Of a stretch of DNA of 64,000 nt, positions 1-8,639 are shown in pieces. A program made the translations under genes and the position numbers. The notes beneath the pieces are model-generated. The model was given only the letters and a program-made list of their open reading frames with translations, was not told where the DNA came from and searched no databases. Source of the stretch: Shewanella sediminis HAW-EB3 (GTDB lineage Bacteria; Pseudomonadota; Gammaproteobacteria; Enterobacterales; Shewanellaceae); contig NC_009831.1 in the NCBI RefSeq assembly GCF_000018025.1, positions 1,984,001 to 2,048,000 on the forward strand, written 5' to 3'. How positions within the stretch are numbered: the first letter of the stretch is position 1; every line of letters begins with the position of its first letter.

Positions 1-2
1 AA

Positions 3-116
3 TCGGAGCTGGCTTTTTTAATGCCCCATTTTTGGAAAATCGGTTCTTTAGGGGCGTTGAGTAGCCCGATTGGGTCCAAGCCTCTGAATGAGTATCTTCT
101 GGATGTTTACGGATAA
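3..116 (+). CDS. C-terminal fragment of an upstream protein, unidentified
   Basis: The frame starting at base 3 stays open for 37 codons and ends at TAA 114-116. It reads as a plausible protein tail ending in PLNEYLLDVYG. The 5' part lies outside the window, so no function can be assigned. The stop is only two bases before the first possible start of the channel gene, which would fit translational coupling. A second frame (2-64) is also open to a TAG but is shorter, so the assignment is tentative. Confidence 0.35.
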   Translation, partial: SELAFLMPHFWKIGSLGALSSPIGSKPLNEYLLDVYG

Positions 117-118
117 GT

Positions 119-664
119 TTGGTGAAAATTTACCTAACTTCTAAAGTTATAGATGAATCGACTCGTTCATATCAGATGGTGCCGCTCATGAAAAAAACCA
201 AACGTTCAACTCGATTTATCAAGGATATCTCTATTCATACCCCTTTTGTGGAGATGCTGGCTCTGTTGATCCTGCTGTGGCTCATCTTTTCTGCCGGTTT
301 GTATTTTTTTGAATCAAATGTCGAAAACTCGTCAATACAAACTTATGGAGATGCGCTTTATTGGGGCATAGCCGCATTTTCCACGGCGGGAATCGCCGAT
401 GCTCCTGTCTCCGGTGCCGCTCATTTTATCGGTGGGATCTGGATAGTTATGGGTTCCATGTTGTTCTTTGGCACCATAGTCGCGACAGTTACCGCCTATT
501 TTATGAGGCCAATGCAGGGGCCTCATAAACAGATCATCGACACGATAGAGTACAACCTCGAGCAGCTAAACGAGCTGTCTATCGATGAACTGGATCTGTT
601 GAAAGAGACCGTTGATGGGTTGATCATGCATGTTGAACACATAAAGCAAAAACAGATGAGGTGA
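119..664 (+). CDS. Two-TM ion channel protein (potassium-channel fold, atypical filter)
   Basis: Predicted inner-membrane ion channel subunit of 181 residues. A hydrophobic helix at about 45-64 is followed by a pore-helix-like segment around 78-88, a filter-like TAGIAD at 89-94 and a second helix at about 103-127. This is the TM-pore-TM layout of the Ion_trans_2 family. A hydrophilic, possibly coiled C-terminal tail (about 135-178) may help tetramerise it. The filter differs from the K+ signature TVGYGD, so ion selectivity is not predictable. The start is uncertain: TTG 119 and GTG 122 lie just after an upstream stop with a GGA at 111-113, while ATG 176 and ATG 188 would remove 19 or 23 residues that are not part of the membrane core. 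Confidence 0.7.
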   Translation: MVKIYLTSKVIDESTRSYQMVPLMKKTKRSTRFIKDISIHTPFVEMLALLILLWLIFSAGLYFFESNVENSSIQTYGDALYWGIAAFSTAGIADAPVSGAAHFIGGIWIVMGSMLFFGTIVATVTAYFMRPMQGPHKQIIDTIEYNLEQLNELSIDELDLLKETVDGLIMHVEHIKQKQMR

Positions 665-829
665 TGGTTTACCCTAATGACTGACTGTTTATATCTATTA
701 GTTCATCACTGAATCAATTAGATGAGCCAGCCAGACTAACATCCAGGCACTAAACTGCAGGCTTGCAGCAATCAAGAGTTTAGGCTAAAGTTACTGGTAA
801 TTTATACAGTGTTTGGTGCCTCTCGTCAG

Positions 830-2869
830 ATGATCCTCTATATTGCCGAAAAACCCTCCCTTGGCCGTGCTATTGCCGATGTACTGCCTAAGCCCCATAA
901 GAAAGGCGATGGTCATATCATGGCCGCCAATGGGGATTGTGTCTCATGGTGTATTGGTCATTTGCTGGAACAAGCCGAACCCGACCATTATGACCCTCTA
1001 TTTAAGTCCTGGAAGTTCGAACACCTTCCCATCATCCCGCAGCAATGGAAGATGAAAGCTAAACCTAAGACACGCTCACAACTCACCGTGCTAAGGGGCT
1101 TAGTGAAAAAGGCTTCACAGCTTGTCAATGCCGGTGACCCTGACCGTGAGGGGCAACTACTGGTCGATGAAGTGATAGCTCATCTTGGCGTCAAGGGTGA
1201 AAAACTCAATAACACCCAGCGTCTGCTTATCAGTGATCTGAACCCTCAGGCGGTCAAACGTGCATTAGGTCAGATGCGCAGTAATCGAGAGTTTATTCCC
1301 TTATCCACCTCAGCCTTGGCCCGCTCCAGAGCGGACTGGCTCTATGGTATGAACATGACCCGTGCCTACACGCTTCAGGGGCGCAAGGTGGGTTATCAGG
1401 GCGTGCTCTCGGTAGGTCGGGTACAGACGCCGCTGCTTGGTTTGGTGGTCAGGCGCGATGAAGAGATCGCGAATTTTGTCTCTAAGCCCTTCTTTGAGGT
1501 GTTGGCGAATCTGACAACGGATAACAAGGAGGCGTTTAAGACGAAATGGCAGCCCAGTGCGGCATGTCAGCCTTACATGGACGAAGAGGGAAGAGTGCTG
1601 GCTAAAGGCTTAGCGCAAAACGTCGTCGGCCGAATTACGAATAAGCCCGCCGAAGTGACGCAAGTGCTGGCGAAAGATAAGAAACAGAATGCACCGCTGC
1701 CATACAGCCTATCATCACTGCAGATCGATGCTGCCAAACGCTTCGGCATGAGCGCAAAAGAGGTCCTCGATACCTGTCAGACTCTATATGAACGGCACAA
1801 ATTGATCACCTACCCTAGATCAGACAGTCGCTACCTGCCAGTCGAACAGTTTCAACAAGCGTCCCAGGTCGTTTCAGCGGTAAGCTCCGGCGCAGCCGAA
1901 CTGCTAGAGGGGATGACTGCCCCCGATACCAAGATAAAATCCAAGGCGTGGAATGATAAGAAGGTCGACGCTCACCACGCGATCATTCCAACCGAGAAAA
2001 CCGCTAATCTGTCTCAATTGGGGGCCCGTGAAAGGCAGATCTATCTGCAGGTTGCCCGTCAATACCTGGCGCAGTTTTATCCCCCATACCTCTATAGTGA
2101 AACAGAGGTTCATGTCTTGATCGAGGGCGGGAATTTCAAGACTAAGGCGAAGCAGGAAAGAGCACTGGGTTGGAAGCAACTTTTCGGTCGAAATAGCGAC
2201 AAGCAAAAATCGAATGGCCCTGATAGTAAGAATAACAGTGATGATGATGAAGAGTCGAGTCAGGTACTACCGCCCTTAGTTAAAGGTCAGCAACTTCACT
2301 CGGGCATGGGGGAGCTTGTCGAGAAACACACCCAGGCCCCTAAACACTTTACCGATGCGACTCTGCTAGGTGCGATGACAGGGATCAGTCGTTATGTCAC
2401 CGACCCCGAGATCCGAAAAATTCTTAAAGACACCGATGGCCTGGGAACCGAAGCTACCCGAGCGGGGATTATTGAGCTGTTATTCAAGCGAAGTTTTCTG
2501 TCGAGGCAGGGGAAATCAATTCTCTCAACTGAGGTAGGCCAAGGCTTAATCAATAGCCTGCCTATGAGTGCGACCACGCCCGATATGACGGCACTGTGGG
2601 AGAGTAACTTAGACGCTATCTGTCGAAAAGAGGCGAAGTATTTAAGCTTCATGTCACCATTAATCGCTTCACTGTCTGAGTTAATTACTCAGGCAGGTTC
2701 ACAGTTGCCTTCTGCATTGCAGGGGGTAAAGGCGCCGGCTAACAGTTTCAGGAAAAAACGCTACAGTAAGTCGCTTGGCAGTGGCCGCAAAAAGTCGACA
2801 ACGGGTTCTACTTCCCGTACCTCAGCCACAAAAAAACGGGCGAGCAGTAAAACTCAAACTAAGGGCTAA
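830..2869 (+). CDS. topB: DNA topoisomerase III
   Basis: Type IA topoisomerase that cuts and passes single strands to decatenate DNA. The start is set at ATG 830, because MILYIAEKPSLGRAIA matches the usual TopB N-terminus; the frame extends upstream to a GTG at 809. The Toprim acidic motif appears as DPDREGQ. The catalytic tyrosine lies in LITYPRSD (Tyr328 from this start, codon at 1811), the same position as in E. coli. KKVDAHHAIIPT and GLGTEATRA are further family blocks. The C-terminus is a Lys/Arg/Ser/Thr-rich tail from about residue 640, a likely DNA-binding extension without zinc fingers. Length (679 aa) is normal. It appears monocistronic. Confidence 0.95.
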   Translation: MILYIAEKPSLGRAIADVLPKPHKKGDGHIMAANGDCVSWCIGHLLEQAEPDHYDPLFKSWKFEHLPIIPQQWKMKAKPKTRSQLTVLRGLVKKASQLVNAGDPDREGQLLVDEVIAHLGVKGEKLNNTQRLLISDLNPQAVKRALGQMRSNREFIPLSTSALARSRADWLYGMNMTRAYTLQGRKVGYQGVLSVGRVQTPLLGLVVRRDEEIANFVSKPFFEVLANLTTDNKEAFKTKWQPSAACQPYMDEEGRVLAKGLAQNVVGRITNKPAEVTQVLAKDKKQNAPLPYSLSSLQIDAAKRFGMSAKEVLDTCQTLYERHKLITYPRSDSRYLPVEQFQQASQVVSAVSSGAAELLEGMTAPDTKIKSKAWNDKKVDAHHAIIPTEKTANLSQLGARERQIYLQVARQYLAQFYPPYLYSETEVHVLIEGGNFKTKAKQERALGWKQLFGRNSDKQKSNGPDSKNNSDDDEESSQVLPPLVKGQQLHSGMGELVEKHTQAPKHFTDATLLGAMTGISRYVTDPEIRKILKDTDGLGTEATRAGIIELLFKRSFLSRQGKSILSTEVGQGLINSLPMSATTPDMTALWESNLDAICRKEAKYLSFMSPLIASLSELITQAGSQLPSALQGVKAPANSFRKKRYSKSLGSGRKKSTTGSTSRTSATKKRASSKTQTKG

Positions 2870-2885
2870 GGGCTAAGGGGCAAGC

Positions 2886-3086
2886 TTATTTTATCGAGCG
2901 ATATTGATTCGCCAGAATATCATACTCAAACCCGGAGTCGCTGAGCTTCTGTTCCAATACTGTGCTGGGGATATCCAGATCATAGAACAGAGACTGCCTG
3001 TCCTTGCAGTTATGTCTGAGGTGTTCGTTGGCGATGCCGACGAGGATCTCCGCAGGCAGCTGTTCTAAATTCGGAATATTGATCAT
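2886..3086 (-). CDS. DUF4250 domain protein
   Basis: A 66-residue protein resembling the DUF4250 family: a short N-terminal helix (NLEQLPAEILVGIANEHLRH), a central FYDLDIP segment, then EQKLSDSGFEYDILANQYR. No function is established. A good Shine-Dalgarno (AGAGGTG) lies just upstream of ATG 3086. It is convergent with topB, whose stop is 16 bases away. There is no signal peptide or membrane segment, so it is probably cytosolic. Confidence 0.7.
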   Translation of the reverse strand: MINIPNLEQLPAEILVGIANEHLRHNCKDRQSLFYDLDIPSTVLEQKLSDSGFEYDILANQYRSIK

Positions 3087-3628
3087 GCTTCACCTCTGAC
3101 AGGGAAATAGTAAGTGTGAGTCCGGCATCGTACGCGCCTATATCACTTAACTATGAGACCTATTTGTTGATATTTCCATCATCTCACTGTGAGATGAGCA
3201 ATTTATGGTGAAAAAGTGTTAGCTTTGAATGAAGGCTGATTACATTTTCTCTGTGAGTTTTTGGTATTAGGAAGTGTGGTTATAACTTTGACCGTCATTG
3301 TTATCTATCACCTGCGGTGGGCGCCGTGTATGGATGCCCCAAAGCTTGCTACAGACTTAGTTTGTTTACGCCCTGCTTATCAGTTTTGCGATAATTCAGA
3401 TAATGTGAAGCGCAAAATACAAGATCTGACCCTGAATTGGTTTTCTCATACAACCCTGTGACTCAGTATTTTTTTGTTACAGATACAGTATGGCTTTGGT
3501 GCAGAAAATTCACTATTTTGGACTTACTTATCACCCTTTCAGTCAATACTGAGGGCTAACACCTTACGGCAGTCATTCTGCCGCTAGACCACTACAGTTA
3601 ATGATTAATGGTCTGAAACGGAGTTCAA
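3087..3628. other. Intergenic region with a 17-bp perfect palindrome
   Basis: No convincing gene. The clearest structure is a palindrome at 3180-3196: 8-base arms CATCTCAC and GTGAGATG around a single T. It lies about 95 bp upstream of the DUF4250 start and could be an operator. A 66-codon TTG-start frame at 3261-3461 has a hydrophobic N-terminus but weak start signals and is not called. Confidence 0.4.
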
Positions 3629-4495
3629 ATGAAACGATTTTTTATCTCTATAGCGCTATTACTCCCATGTGTGTTGAGTAGCAGTAGTTTTGCTCAAAGC
3701 AACTTCCCTCTCTTAAAAGGGCCCTATATGGGGCAAAAAACTCCTGGTTTGGTAGCCCAGCCTTTTGCACCTGGTGTGATCTCCAAGGACGGATGGGAAA
3801 TCGAAGGCGTCTTTGCACCCGGCATGAAAGAGTTCTACTACACAACCAGAGCGGCCGATGGCAAAAAAATAATCGTGATCGGATTTCGTCAACAAGACGA
3901 CGTCTGGAAGAAATACTTACAGTTTCCCCGTAATGGCGAAGTGACCTTCTCCCCAGACGGCACACGCATGTATATGGCTGATGGCTATAAAGATCGGCTC
4001 AACGATGGTTGGAGCGAGCGTAATACCCTTGGACCCATGTTTGATAGGGAAGATCGGGGCATTATGCGCCTATCGGCTTCCGCCAAAGAAACCTATGTGC
4101 ATGATGATTATAAAGGTGGCGATGTGCTGCGAATATCAACACTCGAAAATGGAAAGCGCACAGAGCCACAACTGATGAGTGACAATTTCAATACCGGAGA
4201 GTGGACGGCGCACCCTTTCATAGCACCAGATGAAAGTTACCTTATTTGGGACAGCGAGCGACCTGAAGGGTTTGGGGGTTCTGATCTCTATATCAGCTTC
4301 AGACAAGATGATGCTACTTGGGGCCCTGCTATTAACATGGGGGAAAGCGTCAACTCTGACAAATGGGATGCTTACGCAAGCGTAACGCCAGACGGTAAAT
4401 ACATCCTATTTAACAGAGGGATTGATGATAATGGCAATATTGATATCTATTGGGTAGATGCTCAAATCATCGAAACTCTTAGACCTAAGAGCTAG
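3629..4495 (+). CDS. Secreted PD40 (TolB-like) beta-propeller protein
   Basis: Exported protein of 288 residues with an N-terminal signal peptide (MKRFFISIALLLPC..., likely cleavage after SSSFA near residue 22). The mature part contains PD40/TolB-like blades, seen as repeated F-x-PDG/PDE segments: VTFSPDGTRMYMAD, HPFIAPDESYLIWDSE and ASVTPDGKYILFNRG. The SDLYIS and IDIYWV ends are typical of this group. These propellers bind proteins or sugars, but the partner cannot be read from sequence. The start is supported by GGAG six bases before ATG 3629. It stands alone, with a repeat-rich spacer downstream. Confidence 0.8.
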   Translation: MKRFFISIALLLPCVLSSSSFAQSNFPLLKGPYMGQKTPGLVAQPFAPGVISKDGWEIEGVFAPGMKEFYYTTRAADGKKIIVIGFRQQDDVWKKYLQFPRNGEVTFSPDGTRMYMADGYKDRLNDGWSERNTLGPMFDREDRGIMRLSASAKETYVHDDYKGGDVLRISTLENGKRTEPQLMSDNFNTGEWTAHPFIAPDESYLIWDSERPEGFGGSDLYISFRQDDATWGPAINMGESVNSDKWDAYASVTPDGKYILFNRGIDDNGNIDIYWVDAQIIETLRPKS

Positions 4496-4716
4496 GCATT
4501 AGCCTCTTATACATTGCGCATCATAACAAGCGTGGGTATGTAGGGGTCAGTGTAAACTTTATGTGATTACCATACATTTCCTAATCCCAGTAGTCTCTTT
4601 TAGAGCCTCAGCGCTAAAACATTTTTGTCCAAAAATGAGCAGCAACCCGAAAACTCAAATTGTGATCACCAAAGTCGAAGAGATAAACATTCAAGTGTAA
4701 ACGCGGCAGTGACCGT

Positions 4717-4736
4717 CCGTGACATGGATGTCACGG
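4717..4736. repeat. 20-bp inverted repeat
   Basis: Arms CCGTGACAT (4717-4725) and ATGTCACGG (4728-4736) are perfectly complementary around GG. There is no T-run after it, so it is not an intrinsic terminator. It could be an operator or part of a dispersed intergenic repeat. Confidence 0.6.
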
Positions 4737-4874
4737 CCGAAGCTATAGGGACATACTTGTGCTGTGTCACTGAAGTGTTTGCACATTCAGCTAGCCGCAG
4801 GTGATAGATAAATTTGAAGTTAAAGGCTTCAGAAAGCTAACCCAATACGTATTCAGTCCAATGAACCCAATTTT

Positions 4875-4934
4875 AAAAGATATTTGAAACTTGTTATCGG
4901 ACAAGTAAACCAATTTTTGTCCAAAAATGAGTTA
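4875..4934 (+). repeat. Imperfect direct repeat, copy 1
   Basis: About 60 bp starting AAAAGATATTTGAAACTTGT. The first 36 bases are identical to copy 2 at 5068, followed by diverged TTTTTGTCCAAAA. The 3' half (TTTTTGTCCAAAAATGAG, then a few bases later GTGATCAC) recurs at 4622, suggesting a degenerate tandem series. Confidence 0.75.
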
Positions 4935-5067
4935 CAAGAAGACTTGAAATCGTGTGATCACGACATTTGTGCATCCATACACTGCACATGCTGCAAGCAA
5001 TTAACTACAAGAAAACTATGCCATTCCATAAACCAAACAAATACCGACACTGTCAGATGAATCATCC

Positions 5068-5127
5068 AAAAGATATTTGAAACTTGTTATCGGACAAGTA
5101 AACAAGTTTTTCTCCAAAAGCGTGTTA
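5068..5127 (+). repeat. Imperfect direct repeat, copy 2
   Basis: Second copy of the repeat at 4875, offset by 193 bp. It begins with the same 36 bases and then drifts (TTTTTCTCCAAAAGCGTG in place of TTTTTGTCCAAAAATGAG). Confidence 0.75.
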
Positions 5128-5150
5128 ACGAATCAAGCCTACTCGAAGAG

Positions 5151-5199
5151 GTGGGGAATCAGCTGTAGATGCGGCGGGGGCGTTGGTGGCATTCCCCAC
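5151..5199. repeat. Inverted repeat with long loop
   Basis: GTGGGGAAT at 5151-5159 and ATTCCCCAC at 5191-5199 are perfect complements separated by 31 bases. They lie 77 bp beyond the stop of the hydrolase gene transcribed leftward. It could form a 3' mRNA structure, but there is no T-tract. Confidence 0.5.
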
Positions 5200-5275
5200 A
5201 TCTAACTCATATGGATATGGGAAATGTCCGGTCTTTGAAGCCTATGTAATGCTTAAGACCTTATTATCCGGCGAG

Positions 5276-6565
5276 TTATCGCAACTTCTCTCCCCGGTTG
5301 AGGGCGATAAGCCTGTCGAGAATATGCTCGCCATCCATACGGATGCCGTTATGCTCGTACTCTGAGGTGAGCCAGTATTTCAGCTTACCCACCTGCTTAG
5401 TCGTTTCCAGAGAGTAGTTCATCTCGACGAACATATCTTCGCTATAGATAGCGGCGGCAACGGGCACAGAGTTGTTGGCTAAAGTATCGAGATCATAGAG
5501 TCCGGACCAATCCTCTTTGGTGGCTAAAAGATTAGCGGCATGCTTGAGTGGTTTAAGGTTAGTGAACTGTTCGAAAAACCAGGGGTAGACCATCTCTCCG
5601 GTAAACAGGAATTGTTTACCATCTTCGTAGTTAAACTCATCATACTGGGCTCGAACGCGCTGAGCCGACCAATTCGATGCCGACTGCTGGCAGTAGATAC
5701 TCTCGTGAAGCAGGGCAAAAATAGGGTTAGTGTTAAAGTCCAGCAGTTGACAAAAATGGGCCAAAAACAGTGGGTTGACCCGAGTACCGGCTTCGGTCTC
5801 AATCAGGGCTTGCTCGAGCAGGTAATAGACAGATTCGGGCCCCTGCTCCATGCCGATATTGATCCCCAGCAACTGTAGCATCTCGACCGTGAGTCGCTCG
5901 CCGGTGGCAATTCTTACCTCATTTTGGCTGATATGCTTCGCCAGTCGGCTCACCAAGTGCTGGGTATCGCTAAAGCGTGTGAAAAAATCTTCGTTCTTGG
6001 CTAATACCCGCTTGTACGTCGCCCGGTAGACATCGTCTGCATGGCGTGTCAGCGAGGGTAGCCCGCCTGTAATGTAGGCCTCACTCAGGCCCGATGGAGC
6101 ATCATTCAGGTATTTCAGTACACAGAAACCGCCGAAACTCTGACCTAAGATGCTCCACTTCTCGCCCGGACAGAGTTTTTCTCGAATCGCTTCGGCGTCA
6201 CGAATGATATTGTCGGCCCTGAAATGCGTTAAATATTCGGCCTGCTGCTCCGAATTCAAATGGGCCAGGCTGATATGGTTTACCGGGGTTGAAAGCCCGG
6301 TACCTCGCTGATCTAAAAGCAGCACTCTATACTCTTTCAGGGCGCGCTTTATCCAGCCACCGTTTGCGGCAGGGCGAATCGCACCAAAGCCGGGTCCCCC
6401 CTGAAAGAAGACGATGAAAGGGAGGGCTTTGCTTGAGTTTTCAGGGCTGGAAAGCTCTCTGGCGAATACCTGGATCTGCTTTCCATCAGGTTTGGCGTAG
6501 TCAAGGGGTAGCGTAAATGTGTGCTTTATGGCGGTTAAGCCTGCTAGGGTGAGGTCAGGTTTCAT
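5276..6565 (-). CDS. Alpha/beta hydrolase, prolyl aminopeptidase-like (S33)
   Basis: A 429-residue serine peptidase-type hydrolase expected to remove N-terminal proline (or similar) residues from peptides in the cytosol. The S33 hallmarks are all visible: oxyanion loop FFQGGPGFG (about 53-61), LLDQRGTGLST (83-93), the nucleophile elbow GQSFGG with Ser143, a helical cap region with Trp and Phe, and a C-terminal YSEDMFVEMN (acid) and GEHILDRL (histidine). There is no signal peptide. The length fits the larger PIP subfamily. It is transcribed alone, and its 3' side runs into the repeat-rich spacer. Confidence 0.88.
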   Translation of the reverse strand: MKPDLTLAGLTAIKHTFTLPLDYAKPDGKQIQVFARELSSPENSSKALPFIVFFQGGPGFGAIRPAANGGWIKRALKEYRVLLLDQRGTGLSTPVNHISLAHLNSEQQAEYLTHFRADNIIRDAEAIREKLCPGEKWSILGQSFGGFCVLKYLNDAPSGLSEAYITGGLPSLTRHADDVYRATYKRVLAKNEDFFTRFSDTQHLVSRLAKHISQNEVRIATGERLTVEMLQLLGINIGMEQGPESVYYLLEQALIETEAGTRVNPLFLAHFCQLLDFNTNPIFALLHESIYCQQSASNWSAQRVRAQYDEFNYEDGKQFLFTGEMVYPWFFEQFTNLKPLKHAANLLATKEDWSGLYDLDTLANNSVPVAAAIYSEDMFVEMNYSLETTKQVGKLKYWLTSEYEHNGIRMDGEHILDRLIALNRGEKLR

Positions 6566-6832
6566 TTAGGCCTTGGTCGTTATCGTTATTGGTATAATAG
6601 ATGGGATTGTATACAAAAATGGGCGAAGAACAAATGCGAGTTTTTATGGTTGGGCTTATCTCAGTTCAAACTTTTGTGAAGAGTTATTAGAGAAATTGAT
6701 GCAGTTGACGTAATCTTTACTTTTAGCCGATGCAAGCTTAATACTTTAGCGAAACAAAACTTACTCAGTTAGCTAAACGAACCCTTTGGCAGAAGCGCAA
6801 CCTAAATGATGAATAAGTGCAGGCATGAATCA

Positions 6833-7477
6833 ATGAAGTATCAGATTATTCCCGTAACTCCTTACCAGCAAAATTGCAGCCTGATCTGGTGCAATAAGAC
6901 GATGAAAGCAGCGGTGATCGATCCCGGTGGCGATCTGGAGCGAATTCTGGCCGAAGTCAATAAGCTTGGCGTAACAGTAGAAAAAGTACTACTTACCCAT
7001 GGTCATATCGATCATGTCGGTGCGGCGAAGCGCTTAGCAGACCACCTTGGTATCACGGTCTTAGGTCCGCACAGGGACGACACCTTCCTACTCGAAACAC
7101 TGCCGGATCAAAGCAGTGATTTTGGTTTTCCGGCCTGTGAAGTTCTTATACCCGGCGAGTATCTTGAAGATGGTGCAAGCGTGACTGTAGGCGAGCAGAC
7201 ATTACAGGTCATTCATTGCCCGGGCCACACCCCCGGTCACGTGGTTTTCTATTCAGAAGCCGATAAGAGGGCATGGGTTGGAGATGTACTGTTTCATGGT
7301 TCGGTTGGCCGAACTGATTTTCCGCGTTCCAGTCATCAGGACCTTATCGATTCGATCACTAAAAAACTGTGGCCTTTAGGTCGTGAGGTTGAGTTTGTGC
7401 CGGGTCATGGTCCAATCTCTACCTTTGGCAATGAAAGGGATCAAAACCCCTTCGTTGCTGATCAGCTTTTTTATTAA
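6833..7477 (+). CDS. MBL-fold metallo-hydrolase, YcbL (glyoxalase II-like)
   Basis: Small zinc hydrolase of the YcbL/GloB-like group, which hydrolyses thioesters such as S-lactoylglutathione. The metal motif THGHIDH is clear. It is followed by HCPGHTPGHV (histidine), WVGDVLFHGSVGR (bridging aspartate) and VPGHGP (last histidine). It lacks the long C-terminal domain of classical GloB. The start is set at ATG 6833 (MKYQIIPVTPYQQN), where family similarity begins; the frame also holds ATG 6806. Neither has a strong ribosome-binding site. A hairpin terminator follows at 7551. Confidence 0.9.
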   Translation: MKYQIIPVTPYQQNCSLIWCNKTMKAAVIDPGGDLERILAEVNKLGVTVEKVLLTHGHIDHVGAAKRLADHLGITVLGPHRDDTFLLETLPDQSSDFGFPACEVLIPGEYLEDGASVTVGEQTLQVIHCPGHTPGHVVFYSEADKRAWVGDVLFHGSVGRTDFPRSSHQDLIDSITKKLWPLGREVEFVPGHGPISTFGNERDQNPFVADQLFY

Positions 7478-7550
7478 CCGACTCAGTTGACGTATATGCT
7501 TATAGCGATTGGTATAAGAACATTGCGTATTCGATTGATATACCAGAGAT

Positions 7551-7582
7551 AAGCCATGACTTGTGAGTTATGGCTTTTTTTT
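7551..7582 (+). terminator. Intrinsic terminator after the ycbL-type gene
   Basis: AAGCCATGAC and GTTATGGCTT form a stem (one G-T pair) around TTGTGA, followed by a run of T. Confidence 0.85.
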
Positions 7583-7812
7583 GTCTGTCCCGTCCTGAGA
7601 TAACTCTTCGTTGTTGACTGTTTAAAGTGGCTTATCAATGACTCGTTTAGTTGTCTGTTTGTTGGTATTTTTACTACATTAAATATATTTCTTTCAATTA
7701 TCGCGTGTTTTTTAACCGCAAATTCCAAAAATATGGCCTAGATCCTATTTTTGTTAACGAAAAGGGAGTAATTTAACTATAAATAATATTCCTATGTAAT
7801 GAGGGGTCATAC

Positions 7813-8325
7813 ATGGAAAATCGTTGGCAAATTGCCATATCTGCAGGATTGCTTGCAGCCGTCTGGTGCGGTGTAGCAGACACATTTCATCTGGTTACCT
7901 GGATTGGCTTTTTAGGTTGCAGTACCTATTTCGCACAACCTAAGGCTAACTTTCAGGGGGTGGTCGTCACCTGGTGTACCAATCTGTCAGGTGTCTTCTG
8001 GGCTTGGTTGATCATCACTGGTAGCGGCTATTTTGATACACCATTAATGGGGTATCTGTTTACCGGCATTGCAACATCAGCGATGTGCTTACAGGCAAGT
8101 TATCAAAAACTCTCTTTCATTCCCGGCGCGTTTATCGGTTGTTGTACAACGTTTGCCATGGGGGGCGATCTGGCTAATATCCTGCCCGCATTAATTCTTG
8201 GTGCATTATTAGGCTACAGCATGACATTGCTCACCTCACAACTCATCACTATCAAACTGAAATGGCTTGAGTTTAGAGACACAAGCTCAGCTGCCACAAC
8301 AAGTTCAGGCACAAGCACTGAATAA
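7813..8325 (+). CDS. DUF1097 (YcdZ-like) inner-membrane protein
   Basis: A 170-residue integral membrane protein with about five hydrophobic segments. It resembles E. coli YcdZ throughout: WIGFLGCSTYFAQP, SGVFWAWLIITGS, a second-half FIPGAFIGCCTTFA and a final ILGALLGYSMT. Function is unknown. A strong Shine-Dalgarno (GAGGGG) lies ahead of ATG 7813. It is followed by a truncated copy of the dispersed repeat element, with no obvious partner gene. Confidence 0.85.
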   Translation: MENRWQIAISAGLLAAVWCGVADTFHLVTWIGFLGCSTYFAQPKANFQGVVVTWCTNLSGVFWAWLIITGSGYFDTPLMGYLFTGIATSAMCLQASYQKLSFIPGAFIGCCTTFAMGGDLANILPALILGALLGYSMTLLTSQLITIKLKWLEFRDTSSAATTSSGTSTE

Positions 8326-8347
8326 TTTTGTATTGGTATTATACTTA

Positions 8348-8540
8348 ATACCAATCGGCATACGAAAGTGATCTACTTAGAGCGTTATCTGGCTGTTTAA
8401 TTCAAGGTGAATGAGGGAAGGGATGGTGATCCCTTTCAAGCTTATTCAACGCCGAAGACGGCTGCCAGAAAACTCCAGCAAAGCGAGCTTTAGCATTAAC
8501 TTCTCGCTGAGCGAACACCTCTTTATGTCGACGATTATAA
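8348..8540 (+). repeat. Dispersed repeat element, internally deleted copy C
   Basis: Begins ATACCAATCGGCATACGAAA and follows copy B (46093-46356) closely for about 130 bp, including GAAAGTGATCTACT and GGTGATCCCTT. About 80 bp of the interior is then missing and it resumes at TTCTCGCTGAGCGA. The right terminal palindrome is degraded. Confidence 0.75.
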
Positions 8541-8639
8541 CAACTGAAATATCTAAAATAGACTGTTAATGTCGATCTGGGTAACTGCAGAGGATCTTTG
8601 CTCTTATCTTCTCTTAAGATAATCGTGTTGGTAATTAAT

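Larger units (their letters stand above)
4496..5275. other. 780-bp geneless, repeat-rich spacer
   Basis: No credible coding region in either direction. The stretch holds a 60-bp imperfect direct repeat (4875 and 5068), an additional partial copy around 4619, a 20-bp palindrome (4717-4736) and a long-loop inverted repeat (5151-5199). It may be a decayed mobile element or a family of Shewanella intergenic repeats; the sequence alone does not decide. Confidence 0.6.

Noticed and set aside
2..64. Alternative open frame at the very start, ending at a TAG
   Set aside because: Only 20 codons; the neighbouring frame 3-116 is longer and ends directly before the next gene. Neither can be confirmed without upstream sequence.
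3261..3461. 66-codon ORF with hydrophobic N-terminus and three Cys
   Set aside because: TTG start, no clear ribosome-binding site and no recognised family. It could be a small membrane protein but support is too weak.
7483..7728. 81-codon ORF on the minus strand
   Set aside because: It reads through the terminator of the ycbL-type gene, has low-complexity content and no start signals.
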